DNA of 64,000 nucleotides from assembly GCA_048013815.1 (NCBI GenBank), contig CM106586.1:7068001-7132000 (forward strand), written 5' to 3'. This document shows, in pieces, positions 52,961-64,000 of this stretch. Both the position numbers and the translations under genes were made by a program. Position 1 is the stretch's first letter. Each line of letters begins with the position of its first letter. The notes beneath the pieces were generated by a model, which was not told the DNA's origin, did not search any database, and saw only the letters and a program-made list of their open reading frames with translations. This DNA is from Setoptus koraiensis (taxonomy: Eukaryota; Arthropoda).

Positions 52961-55267
52961 TTATCTAACTGTCGAATCACTAGTTTTGCTCACGTGTGAG
53001 TGAAAGTTGAGATAGTCTTCGTTATCGTGATTGTCGTTGAATGAATGTATCGGCGGTGGATCGCTATTCCCCACTATGTGGTAATTACCGTCGTTGCTAA
53101 AATCAACCAACTGGCCAACCGGATTGGACTCCGAACTTCCTTCCCTCACTCTATTATCATGGTAAGAGCTGTTCTCTTTCTTCTCGCTTGTGTCTATCCA
53201 TTGCGCCTCTTGTCCATTCGAGGCAAAATCTGATGATGCTCCCAGATTGTTCGTATTTGTCAAGTTATTGCCCGTACTATCCATGGTGGATATGGTGGCA
53301 TCTCCAGTAACATTGGCTGTTGCATTGATAGGGCTCAGTCCCATATCCAGGCCAGAATAAAGAAGCGTTAGCTGATGTTTGTTATTTGCCATTGATGTGG
53401 GATCAATCTCATTGTGTGACGCTTGCAATGCACTGGGTAGTGGTTGTGAATCGCCGAATGTCGACATTATAAGCTGAGAGCTTGTTAACGATCCTGCCTC
53501 TTCGGCTGAATGATACATGCAATCTTGATTTGATTGTTCATACTGCAAGCGAAAACCGCCCGAATTAACACTCTCATAAGTCGTATCCGAATGGAATCGC
53601 AAAACTATTGGACCATTTGTTTTAATGACAACTGGTGCGCTCAATGTCTGACCTCTGTAATAATTCAAACGTCCACCACAGTATCTATCATAAGTGAAAC
53701 CGTCGCCGTTTCGTGAAGCTCCAGGAATCATGAGATAATCGCGAGCACAATCTTGATCGCCAACACCCGATGTTGCACTACTGACTCCAACACCATTTAT
53801 GGACCAATCGTAATCGCTACTTGTGAACACTATTCGACATGTTTCTTGATGACGCTGAATGCATATACTATAGTCCATCTGATTAAGATACTGGCCGAAA
53901 TTGAAGCTTTCAATGATCCCCGATGGTGAGGTGAAATATTGTAGACATCCGTTTGGGGCGCGAGGAGTTATTTGAGTTCTTAACATCTCGTAAGCGAGCA
54001 TTGACGCGGTGTTCGTCATTGTGTTGAGGCCAGATGCGAATGTTGTTGAATACTTCTGGAAGCTGTTGAAGCGTTTAGAATTCAGTAATGGTGACCCGCT
54101 CAAGCTTGATGCCTTGTTGGCAAGATGCTGAGCAAGTCCACGCAATTGGCAATCTATTTGGGTTATCTTTAGTTGCCATCGATGATCGCCCACTAGTTAC
54201 GATGATGATAATGATAATTGGGAAATAATTTGAGATATTGAATGTTATCAGTAAATTGTGCATCAATTCTCCGGCTCAGTAAGAGTAAGATTATCCCAAC
54301 TGTTACCGAAATCCATCACTCACCTGCATCCGTGTAGAATACAATCGAGGCTGACCTTTCCGTGAAATCTTGAGGCATCGATATGTACACTGATGATTGA
54401 AATGAAAAACGTAATGTTATATTCACAAATTCAGGGTGATAGTTATTGCTAAAGTATTCATGAGCTAAATCGTATCAGTGTGGTATCATAGCTTTGGATT
54501 GGATTAGTTGGCCTCTCAACCAAGAGGATATTCTACTTACGATGTTGGTTGCGATTGAGGCCGCACAAACGCGGAACTGTTTGTGGAGATAAACCTGAGG
54601 CGGAGATCTCTAGATAGTCATCGTTGCAGGCTCCATTTGTTGGTTGATCTAATTGAAAGTCTAGAAAATCAATACGAATTTGGCACACATTTGGATCATC
54701 AATGGTAATAGTGAGATCGCAAAAGCGCTCCTCGGAATCTGCACTAGGGTAGCTAGGATTTTTGAAATAGACCACCTTCTCGCGAGTGGTAACATGGCAT
54801 GTTCGCGACACTATGCAACAAGACCCAAAGCCAGCGGCACATGGTGAACTAGGTTGACCACCAATCAATTTGCATTCAAAAGCCGTGTAACAAGTACCTG
54901 ATTGATTTGACGAATCAAAACATTCCTCGTTGGGAAATCTTATGATATTAAATAAAGAGGGCCTATTTGGTAACGACCATGAACTTAAAGAACGAGCCGA
55001 TTGTTCATTGGTATTGGCAGCTGCTAAAAGTTGACCAGCGGCCTCCTCGGGTGAATAGGCATGTGTTTGCATTGGAAATCTATCCCATATTGTTGAAACA
55101 AACAATAAACTCACTAAATTCAATATATAAGGTAGTATTATTATATTCAATGTGAACTTAAAACAACCGTTTTTACAATCGATTAACGCTGGCTCAGACA
55201 CCGAACACTTGTCTTTCTTGCCTTGGTTGGTGGTTGTGAGATGAGATGATTTTTGCAACGAAGACAT
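52961..55267 (-). CDS. CUB-domain membrane or secreted protein
   Basis: Three exons on the minus strand, 55267-54541, 54389-54324 and 54192-52961; all junctions are GT-AG and the joined frame gives 674 residues from ATG 55267. A hydrophobic segment at about 40-60 (IIILPYILNLVSLLFVSTIW) acts as signal anchor. Next come a Cys-rich module, GTCYTAFECKLIGGQ...CAAGFGSCC, typical of a group of arthropod CUB proteins, one CUB domain (about 150-300, completed across both introns, ending DHRWQLKITQIDC) and a second CUB-like domain (about 335-490). The C-terminal 180 residues are Ser/Asn/Asp-rich without a membrane segment. CUB domains bind protein or carbohydrate partners outside the cell. The specific partner is unknown. 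It converges with RpL3, 174 bp away. Confidence 0.82.
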
Positions 55268-56998
55268 GTTAGTCAAGACGTAAAAAGAACGGATTCAACA
55301 GGGTTGATTTTCTTATGTTTATCACAAAGGCAGCTTAATTAAGTTGAGTTTAATTGACAATAGTTTGATTGAATAGAATAGACTATTAAAGTGTATGCTG
55401 ACTGTTTGACATTGTAGAGTAGCTCTCACAGAGAATCGTGTTCACAAATGAAAACTGAATTGAATATCCAATAGATTGATTATCCTTATTGTGAGGACGG
55501 CCAGGTTTTGCATGGGAAGACGCCCATTGAACGATTAGAATCTCGAGATGAAAGAAGTTCGTTGAACTTCATCTTTTCATCTGAAATACCATATTTTGGC
55601 GAAAACTGTAGCTTATTTTGTTTTCATATGATCAACATTGATTTTGGAACGACTAGCTAACTTGACACTAAAGCTGGTATAATCAATAGTAAATTCAACC
55701 ACAGGTCCGAAATCTTCTGTCACACCTCATGGTGAGTATAAGTCGATATGACCAAATTTGCTAGCTCGTTGTTTACTTGGTGTGACATTTCTCACTTTGT
55801 GAGATTCTATTTTTGGTATAAGGTTGTTAGGTGGCTATCGACCTACTGACCCCCCAAGATATATTCTTGAGAATCACTGAAAGTCGCCGGATGCTTTCAA
55901 ATATCGGGACAGATGAAATATGTGTTAATATCTATGGCTGTCGACACTAACAAGGTAAACCTCCCTGAGATTTCACTGGCATATTCAATGATGTCACAAG
56001 ATTAATACAGACTCGAATGCAGCGTGATTGCTTCGGAACAAGTAAATTTAAGTTTATTACGCAAAATTGATTGATATTATTTCGCATTGTTGCGAAATAA
56101 TATCAAGCAATCCATATCACCAATCCACTTCTCCAGACACATGTGGCGACAGTAACTTTTGTCCATTGTTATCATAGATTGAACAATGCGAGTTTGTCGA
56201 CACTTAACCTTTAAACCATAACCACTCTGCTAATATTCCTCCTGAAATCTACCTGATATTCTCAATATGATATTTGGTATTTTGATTTGTATATCTAAGA
56301 AACGTTGTTTTTTAGAGAGGGAAATGTGCCACTGAAGAATCGCCTCGAGCTGGCCATATATGTAAGAGTACTATGGTGCTTTTACTATTGTTTACTATCG
56401 TCACGACACTTGTTGGTATCATGCAAACCTATGCAACAGTGCCTCCAAGTTACATTGTTAGAGCCCGATTGAATGGCTAATGAACTTAGCTGGCGTAGCT
56501 CTCTCGATGGCTATTACATCTCTGGCTGGCGATTGTAAGGAAATTACTGCATATGAAGCGTCTGGACGAAGGAGTCTGTTTCATCAAACCTACGAACTGA
56601 CCAAGAGCCGATTTCAAGTTAATGTTTTGATAACAACACTTTTCACCAATAATGAAAATATCACCCCTTGTTGAAGAATTGAAAGGAAATTGACGCTCAG
56701 AAATTCTTAAATATGATCGGTTTGATTTCGACTGCATTCCAGTGTTCGATAAAAGGCAAACATCAGATACATCTGACAGTTGGTTAGTTGGTATTTTTAT
56801 GGAAATAAAACAATCCGGAACCCACTCTATATCTCGATGCTCGACACATCCATGCTCAACTTCGCGTTAGAAAGATCATTCATTAGTATGTAGGTAACTA
56901 ATAAACGAACGAATAGTTTGAGCTTATTCGATACTTTATTCTTTAGAATTTTTCAAGTTTACATATTCAAATACCCAAAAATCCTAAGAATTTCGTTA
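55268..56998. other. Intergenic interval with a strong hairpin
   Basis: About 1.7 kb with no supported gene between the CUB gene and the transporter gene, both minus-strand. It contains a near-perfect inverted repeat at about 56068-56111 (listed separately). A 64-codon frame at 56480-56674 has no family features. Confidence 0.45.
56068..56111. repeat. Inverted repeat with 16-bp perfect arms
   Basis: TTGATATTATTTCGCA at 56072-56087 is the exact reverse complement of 56092-56107, with a four-base TTGT loop. The pairing extends about four more bases with a single mismatch. No coding frame is nearby. It could be a small transposon remnant, a cruciform, or a transcript hairpin. Confidence 0.85.
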
Positions 56999-58405
56999 TC
57001 ACACACATATTGACTTTGCACTGCCGTTTGTTTGAGGATACAGCAATTTCTCCATTGAAGTGGTCAGTATCAATCCAGCCAAGAATGCACCAAATGTAAT
57101 ATAGAAACTGCACAGAATTATCCTCAGCTTATCATAACCAGTAAAATATTGTTGGCCGCGATTTTGGGAATCATTATAGATAAATTGTAGCAAACATGCT
57201 CCAGGGAAAATGAAAACGAATGCCGATGAAAGACATCCGAGTATGTCCACTGCTATGAGTATGTTAGGCATAAATAATGCAAGCAGTAGAGAAGATAATA
57301 TCCACAAAGTGGAAATAGCACTCCTCCTCAACGGTTCAGCAAATGAAGATATTTTCTGAGAGCAATCACATAGTATATCATCTAAAGCAATCCTCGCTGG
57401 AAACATGATCAGAGGATAGGTGAGCACACATTTTACTGCCAGTGTCAATATAGCGGCTATTACAATACCTCCTCCGGAATAATTTTCCATCAAATCCGGT
57501 TCAATCTTTGCTCCAAAACTAAACAATGCCATCGTGCTGATGATCGTGTATAATATGGCGCTAATAATCATTGCGGCGGATACAGTTATATATGATTGAA
57601 CTCTGTTGGAACGTGGTAGAGCTGCTGCTACGGGCACCCAGCTCAAATGACATTGATAGGCGAAGCATAACACAGGAAATACTAAAAAGAAATCCGTCCA
57701 TCGTGTTGGGTAGAGATTCAAGCCTACTGTTTTGTCCTTTGCGTGGCCTATGTATTCAGAGACCACCACATATGTTATGAATAGCAAGGAAAGCACTCCT
57801 ATAGAACTTGCATATTTGAGAAAATCAACTGTTCTTGAATAACACATTGGAGCGATGGCAATTATAGTCGTCAAGATCATGGTAAATTTTCTATTCATGT
57901 ACCATACATGACAGAATTCCGAGCCATATTTGGTGGCGAAAACTCTATCAAATTGATCGCCAATTATCACAACAAAGGCTATGCTTGCTCCGAATGAAAC
58001 GAGTAAAATAGAGGCGTTACATATGCGGTATAGAGCTCTATTACAGTAGATTTCCACAAGTTGATGATATGATTTTGCTCCGCTAATGGCCACCAATTGA
58101 GTTGTTATAATACAGGTCCCGATAACAAGAATCAGAAAGAAAAATTGTGCTATCAATGAGGTGACGAGTCCAGCAGTTTGGAACGAATTCGGCATTGCCA
58201 ACAAACCGGCACCTATAGTAACATTGATGGCAAGAAATAGAGCCGACAATTGAGAGGTGGTTTTTTCATTGGGCGTATCGGATGATGGAGCAGACTGTGA
58301 TGAATCGTGCTCAATATCCTGTGGTCTAGTTGTGCGTGTACTAATTATGGGATGAGGTTGATCTATCTCCTCATTGAGGACAAGTTGATCTTGGTCTGAA
58401 ATCAT
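56999..58405 (-). CDS. SLC38-like amino acid transporter (AAAP family)
   Basis: A 468-residue intronless protein from ATG 58405. After a hydrophilic N-terminal tail of about 55 residues come 11 hydrophobic segments, starting LFLAINVTIGAGLLAMPNSF, the signature first helix of the amino acid/auxin permease family (SLC32/36/38). The PVLCFAYQCHLSWVPVAAAL segment (about 240-260) matches the SLC38 sixth-helix region. It is most like the SLC38A7/A8/A11 group (neutral amino acids, lysosomal or plasma membrane). Length fits. Substrate cannot be read from the sequence. It ends in NGSAKSICV without a known sorting motif; the N-terminal tail has acidic and Ser-rich stretches. Confidence 0.85.
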   Translation of the reverse strand: MISDQDQLVLNEEIDQPHPIISTRTTRPQDIEHDSSQSAPSSDTPNEKTTSQLSALFLAINVTIGAGLLAMPNSFQTAGLVTSLIAQFFFLILVIGTCIITTQLVAISGAKSYHQLVEIYCNRALYRICNASILLVSFGASIAFVVIIGDQFDRVFATKYGSEFCHVWYMNRKFTMILTTIIAIAPMCYSRTVDFLKYASSIGVLSLLFITYVVVSEYIGHAKDKTVGLNLYPTRWTDFFLVFPVLCFAYQCHLSWVPVAAALPRSNRVQSYITVSAAMIISAILYTIISTMALFSFGAKIEPDLMENYSGGGIVIAAILTLAVKCVLTYPLIMFPARIALDDILCDCSQKISSFAEPLRRSAISTLWILSSLLLALFMPNILIAVDILGCLSSAFVFIFPGACLLQFIYNDSQNRGQQYFTGYDKLRIILCSFYITFGAFLAGLILTTSMEKLLYPQTNGSAKSICV

Positions 58406-60688
58406 TGTCTTTTGAATGAATCCCTTGTGGTCCTTGAGAGATTTATTGAAAGCTTGCAAAAATAGCAAGTGTTGAATACATACAGTTCATTAAATTCGCA
58501 GATTAATGAATTGTACTGCTGGTGAATTGGTTTTGATCTCACAGATGGTATAATTGATAGTAAAAATGATGTTGATTTTTCTCCTTTCAACGTTTAACGA
58601 TTGATGAAGCATTGATAGTGTAGCGCACTACAAAGATCTCAAGCGTGGCGCAGTTATGTATGTCTATAGTGTTTGATCTATATCGATAAATAAAATCCCG
58701 ATGAAAAATGAAGTTTGATGATTGGACTTATCGAGTGAATCATCATTCCAAGGTCCATTGTGTGTGTCGAATATCCCTTGTAGCTGGATGCATTTGATCA
58801 ATGAGAGTTGATGATAATAAATGCATTGCTACTACAAACATTATAATAATAATTCTCGTGCGTGGTGGCGTATACTAAATCTGCGACAGTGTTGAACAAT
58901 TCATTCGAGGCTGATATTAATTTTTATACTGGTGGGAGGGTCTTTGTTTTTCATCACTCAACGAAAGCTACCAAGTCACATTCTAGGCGTCTCGGCAATA
59001 GTCGGATTTGTCAGAATGTGCATAGAAAGAATCATAATATACAATGTTGACCAGTATTATTCATGACAAACGACCCCTATGCCGCGAGTATATTCGTTAT
59101 TGTCCTGTCAAAATGAGGAGTTGTTGCTATCAAAGCATCGTTCTCAGTCGCACATGTTATTTGAAACACAAATTTCACTATAGATCATGACATCACCTTA
59201 TTATTGGAGGCTGTTGTCGTTATCGCAGTCTTTTCACAAGCACACTGTGGTTCCAGTAATAATAATAACAATGTTTAACTTGGTTGGCACATACTATCTC
59301 AATTCAATGCAGAAAACTACCACAGAAAGATACTCAAAATATCCAATGTATCTTGTGCACATTTCTCCTGTTATAGGAGTCACTAGGGTATAGATAGTGA
59401 CACTATCCATTCACTACCAAATATGTCCGATGAATTCACCCAAAAATGTCACAATACAGTGATCAATTCCTCAGGTGTTGTATTGTTGTTTATTGTTATT
59501 TTTAAATGGTCGGCATTGCCGTATCTAAACGTACATAAAATACAATCTCAACAAATATCTCCACCACTTACAGGGTGTTACAGGCAAGTGTAAAACACTG
59601 CGCTTGGAATCTGCGTGACATAAACATTTACTCAGTAAATTGTTCAAATTGTATACTGGATTTTAAACAAGCACAGATCGTCCTTCAGCACATGCTGCCT
59701 AGAACAAACTGAACAAACCGGTCGCACAGACAACACACTCAGAATCTTGCATCAGGCTGCACACACAGATCTTTCGAATATTCTGTGCCCCCGTGCAGCA
59801 CCTTGTATCTAATAGCTCGCCGTGTCACTTGACACACCCTGTACAATTATGTAATAAAAGAACAAAAGCACATGCTCATGCGCATTGTGCAAACACACAA
59901 CCACACAGGCACACAAACACACGCACACACAATCTCAAAATATTAGTAAATAACTGCCATCATCATCATCACGGTCTTGGAATTAGAATGAATTGAATTT
60001 TACAAACCATCGCGCCACTATTCCCATCTAGCTAACAACAAAACATCAATGTTTGATGATCGAACAACATAGAACAACAACAACAAAAAATACTATTATC
60101 ATTATTAAATACATCTATGTCTAATCAATAAACTAAAATACGATGAATATATCGTCAACCAGGGATATTAATCTCAGCAAATTTATTTTATGTAACCTAA
60201 CATTATTAATGATGATAATATAATGATACTCTCAATGTGATACATACCATCAAGCAGGACATTAAAATGGAAACATTATCTGATCACAGACGTTACAATG
60301 AACACAAGTAAACTTATTATTCATCAAATTGAGAAGCCACAAATCATAAATAAAATAAACATTGGATATACTACTACTCAATTCATTTATATGCCAGAAG
60401 AAAAAATAAACTCATTGCTTTTAGGGTACCATTCTGGACGTAGTCTACTAAGCTTCTATTTTAATAACTATTCACAAGCTTTGGTGCCAGTCAGTAGACA
60501 CACGATAAATACAAAATAGATTGAGACTAAGACGGAATAAGAATAAACAATAAGGAATTAATTCTATTCAGTGCAGTTAGCTACATGATACTGCAGATTA
60601 TTTTAATATTGAGCAGACTTTACTATAGCAATTACCTTAGATCACCAAAGTCAATACATTCAGGATAAACTCGGATAACCACTTCAAA
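58406..60688. other. Intergenic interval, no gene seen
   Basis: About 2.3 kb between divergent genes (transporter minus, gp78 plus), so both promoters are here. CA-rich text occurs near 59890-59935. A 73-codon plus-strand frame at 60298-60519 starts with ATG but has no recognisable features. AT-rich overall. Confidence 0.45.
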
Positions 60689-62743
60689 ATGCCAGTGATA
60701 TCTGAAAATAGTATTCCCATACCCTCTTTGAAACTCTATGTCAGCTTCAGCGTACTTGCGTTATCCGCTTCAATATATTATGCCGTTAATAAATCAAATT
60801 TCGCCGATTGGGAATACAATCTTCTCGGTGCCGAAGTAGCAAGCATTGACGAAAACATACTGAAAACCAACACAGATGAAGAAGAAATCAACACCGACAA
60901 TGTTATCACAGACAATTCTGCAGATAATGACACTTCAGAAAGGGCTTTTCAACACACGATCAAATACACTAGAGGTCCATGGTTAACCCTCCTATCATAT
61001 GCAACAAACTACACTCTTGATCGTCTTCATATTGAACGATCGATTACGGAGCATCCTATTGTAACCAAGACTATAGATGTGATCGACGTCATGTTTCAAG
61101 GTAATACAACGCACAAGGTATCTCATTTTTCACAAGAAACATCCGGACACAATTCTTATTTTGATATACTACTCTATTCCATTTGTTTCATTATATACTA
61201 CAGACACAGCCTGTGCACTCGTCCTCATCAACACTGCCTATTGTTGCTTAGTCATATTCGCCAGAATGTTACAATATCTAGTCTTTGGTGAGCTTAGAGT
61301 TTCTGAAAAACAACACCTAAGGGAAAAGTTTTGGGACTACTTATGTAAGTCTTTTACAGTTATTATGACTTTTTGTTCAATCCTTAATATAAACTGATGT
61401 AACTCTTTATTTCTTTTTTTTCTTGACGAAAAACCAGTCTACAAGATAGTGTTCGTCGTGGGAATATTAGGAGTGCAAAGCATGGAGGAAGCAGTTCCTT
61501 GGACAGCCTGGTTTTCTACTCTTTGTTCTTTGCTACTCGTCGCAAAACTTTGCAAAGAGAGATTTGAGTATTTGGCCTTTTCACCTACCACCCCTAAATG
61601 GTCTTTGGCACGTCTTGGCGTACTGATGTTCTTTGTATTGGGATTATCGCTGTTTTGTGTGGGCGCAGCCATATTTGTTTCACTCAATCAAGTTAATTTC
61701 AAGCTTGGAATTTTACTATACTTACTAGGAGATAGCTTGTACGTGACAATATATTCAATTTTCGTTATCGTAAGGTATGGAATACACACCTACGATCTAC
61801 GGAGTCGTGTGGTTTGGGAGAACAGAGCCACATTCACCTATTACACGGACTTATTTTTCGAATTGACCCTCTTGACTGTGGATTTCTTGCATCACGTACA
61901 TATGTTTTGGGGTAATGCGTTACTGTAAGTATAATTTTTTGTCGCTATTTTCCTTTATCCATCGACTTGATATACATAGACCTAATTCTCATCCTGTCTT
62001 TCTCTAGCTCAATGTCCAATATATTATGTGGTATGAAACTGCATAACTTGTTCTACGAGATACGGCGTCGACTCAAGAAGCATAGAAACTACTTACAGGT
62101 AGTTCAATTGATGGAATCAAATTTTTCAATGGCTCAACAAGAAGATTTAAATAACAACAGTGATGATTGTGCAATATGTTGGGATAAAATGGACTCAGCA
62201 AGGAAATTACCTTGCGGCCACCTATTCCACAACTCATGCTTGAGGTCATGGTTGGAGCAAGACACTTCATGTCCAACGTGCAGGACTTCACTCAAGAGTT
62301 CACCGGATGAACATGATACTGACAATTCCCAAGAAAGTGACGAAGAACCCGGTCTAATACAAAGCGAGCAACCTGGTGGATTACCCACTTTCCAGGGCGC
62401 ACCAAATAGGAATCACTTTTTCCACTTCGACAGTTCTCGTTACACCAATCACCCATTCTTGAGCTGGCTGCCCAATATATCTGTTGAGGCTATTTGGAGG
62501 CCTACATTGATAGATATGGACACGACTAATCCACAACAAAATCGTGACTTGTTATTACCAGGAGCGTTAGATAGATTATCAAGACAAGTTCATGAATTGT
62601 TTCCTGATGTTCCGCTTAGTATCATAACGGAGGATCTGTTAGCCACCAGATCTTTGGAGCTAACAGTTGAGAACATTCTGGAGCGCCGGGCCGAAGGAAG
62701 ATTACCACCTAGGCAATCTTCGTCGGATTCCATTTTGATTTAG
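60689..62743 (+). CDS. AMFR: gp78/AMFR E3 ubiquitin ligase, short C-terminus
   Basis: Four exons (60689-61100, 61204-61344, 61438-61924, 62008-62743), all GT-AG and in frame, giving 591 residues. The N-terminal part has several membrane helices; VNTACC-like INTAYCC, RVSEKQHLREKFWDYLFYK and CKERFEYLAFSPTTPKW match human gp78 residue for residue over long blocks. The RING is CAICWDKMDSARKLPCGHLFHNSCLRSWLEQDTSCPTC (about 398-435), with HFFHFD and SWLPN after it, then a CUE domain (about 540-582). gp78 is an ER membrane ligase acting in ER-associated degradation. Human gp78 has, after CUE, a G2BR and a C-terminal VIM that bind UBE2G2 and p97; this protein stops at SDSILI shortly after CUE, so both are missing. 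Confidence 0.95.
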
Positions 62744-64000
62744 TGACTATTTTTAGCCTTGTTAAATGATGCTCTTTGACTGTATAATGTTAGGTCTACC
62801 ATCAAAAATCTCATTCACTTGATGGTGGAAATTCTGACAGATCTCTCACTTTCCTCCCACTTTTTTCAAACTTACACACCCGCTTCCGAGACTGTGTTGG
62901 AGATTTAAAAATAATAATAAATTGAAAATTAGTGATCAGGGGAGGTAAATCTCTAGCCTAAGCAATCTCTATCATAAAGCCGATTTTTACATGAAAATCG
63001 AACAGGTTTCGACGTTTAGTTTCCTCAATCAGTCGGTAATGTTTCTAATGAAAATACACAGGTTGAAAGAACACACAGTGAGAGTTTCTCACCAGGTCCC
63101 TAAAGAATTCAAAGTATTTCTACTCTTGAGCCATCACCTCTCCGCTGCATGGGTGGTGCGCTGCGCTTGCACCGGCCAACTTATCAAGGCCCTAGCTACA
63201 AAGCTCAAAATACCGTCATATTTTTCCTTCTATTATTCTACCTAATGGTGTAACAAGTTTCTGCTATGAAATTTATTGTGGCTCGTTTCAACAAAAATGG
63301 CATTTTTATTGACAGATTAGTGACAGTTTTACTTGAAAACTTTTCGAATCAGATAGAGCAACCAGACGAACAGTAGTTTACTGATTGCTGTTGATCTTTA
63401 AACAGATCGGTCTACGCTGTCATTCCTTGCATTCAGTAGGAAAACTAATTGATATATGTCAATTTGTTTCTACAAATGATGAACTGGCTACTGCGAGGAA
63501 GTCATTCCGCTGAGCAGTTATGACACTCTGCTAGGGTGTCATCGCCTATTCTGATCCTACTCCTCTTCAGAGGCCTCCACTGGGCCTATACACATCATCA
63601 TTAGGGCTAACCGAATTTTGTAATTACCGCTCTGTTAATAGTGAAGCGATTCACCTGGTTTTCGCACAGTCTACATTTCTGCCTACTTGGAGTTTTATAG
63701 GGCGATTATTTTGCCGAATTATCGTGTTTTGAGGTTTCACCGAAAAAAAATGGCAAGTGTCTAGCTTTGACTGCATTACTTCTGCGAACCCAGCGCCCCT
63801 GGCATCTTAATTCGATAGAAATTTTGCGAAAAAAACCGCCGATTTGGATAGGCCTAATTAAGCTGGTCCACTCTGTTGCCAGTCTTGATGTGCGTTCAAA
63901 AGCGACAGATACATGTGCGACTAAAAGAAATTCTCACTGAAGGCGGCCAAGTCGATCCAAAAGGACACTTGAGGCCCAAGAATAGAGCGCTATCAAGGAA
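62744..64000. other. Downstream sequence to window end, no gene seen
   Basis: About 1.25 kb after gp78. Frames present (such as 62991-63245) have no protein character. An AATAAA-type signal near 62908-62920 may end the gp78 transcript. Nothing else is supported. Confidence 0.4.

Noticed and set aside
60298..60519. 73-codon ATG frame upstream of gp78
   Set aside because: No family features, AT-rich context and no splice connection to gp78.

Overview
The window is nuclear DNA from a compact invertebrate genome. It shows GT-AG introns of about 95-250 bp, metazoan proteins (synaptojanin, an LRP1-type receptor, contactin, epsin, gp78, Integrator and GARP subunits), and no bacterial operons, Shine-Dalgarno sites or CRISPR. 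Contactin, the CUB-protein Cys motif and the Na+/K+-ATPase look arthropod-like, and a small-genome mite is my best guess. That taxonomic call is inference. Gene function was assigned by reading the translations; no database search was run.

0-11.5 kb is dense housekeeping DNA: a UPF0390 protein (-), an eRF3-like GTPase without N-domain (+), PCYT2 (-, three exons), a RING/PEX12-like relic, UQCC1 (+), a probable INTS15 (+), an orphan gene (+), DDX39B/UAP56 (-), FOXRED1 (+) and FAD synthase (-). The first 68 bp repeat part of UQCC1.

11.5-20.2 kb is an accessory and decay zone. It holds a broken copy of the 6.5 kb orphan gene, two divergently placed secreted orphans, and three dead gene relics side by side: contactin (-), a nine-unit 60-bp IQ-motif array (-) and epsin (+). 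A small MZT2-like gene (-) follows.

20.2-32 kb is one Na+/K+-ATPase alpha gene (-, four coding exons) flanked by 3.5 kb of AT-rich DNA on its 3' side and 4.5 kb of microsatellite- and CpG-rich DNA upstream. The pump carries Asp at the position equivalent to 122 and TGEA in place of TGES.

32-50 kb holds an orphan gene, intronless synaptojanin (+), a 1,837-residue intronless LRP1-type receptor almost without complement-type repeats (-), a myotubularin-family pseudophosphatase without PH-GRAM (-), VPS53 (+) and a VPS41 C-terminal fragment (+).

50-64 kb holds RpL3 (+, seven exons, exactly 403 aa) whose sixth intron carries a convincing dual-guide box C/D snoRNA resembling vertebrate SNORD83/yeast snR87, a CUB-domain membrane protein (-, three exons), an SLC38-like amino-acid transporter (-), and gp78/AMFR (+, four exons) ending soon after its CUE domain.

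Functional themes include membrane traffic and phosphoinositides (synaptojanin, myotubularin-like, VPS53, VPS41 relic), phospholipid synthesis (PCYT2), flavin use and mitochondrial complex assembly (FAD synthase, FOXRED1, UQCC1), and translation (eRF3, RpL3, snoRNA). I see no sign that these are co-regulated beyond ordinary close packing.
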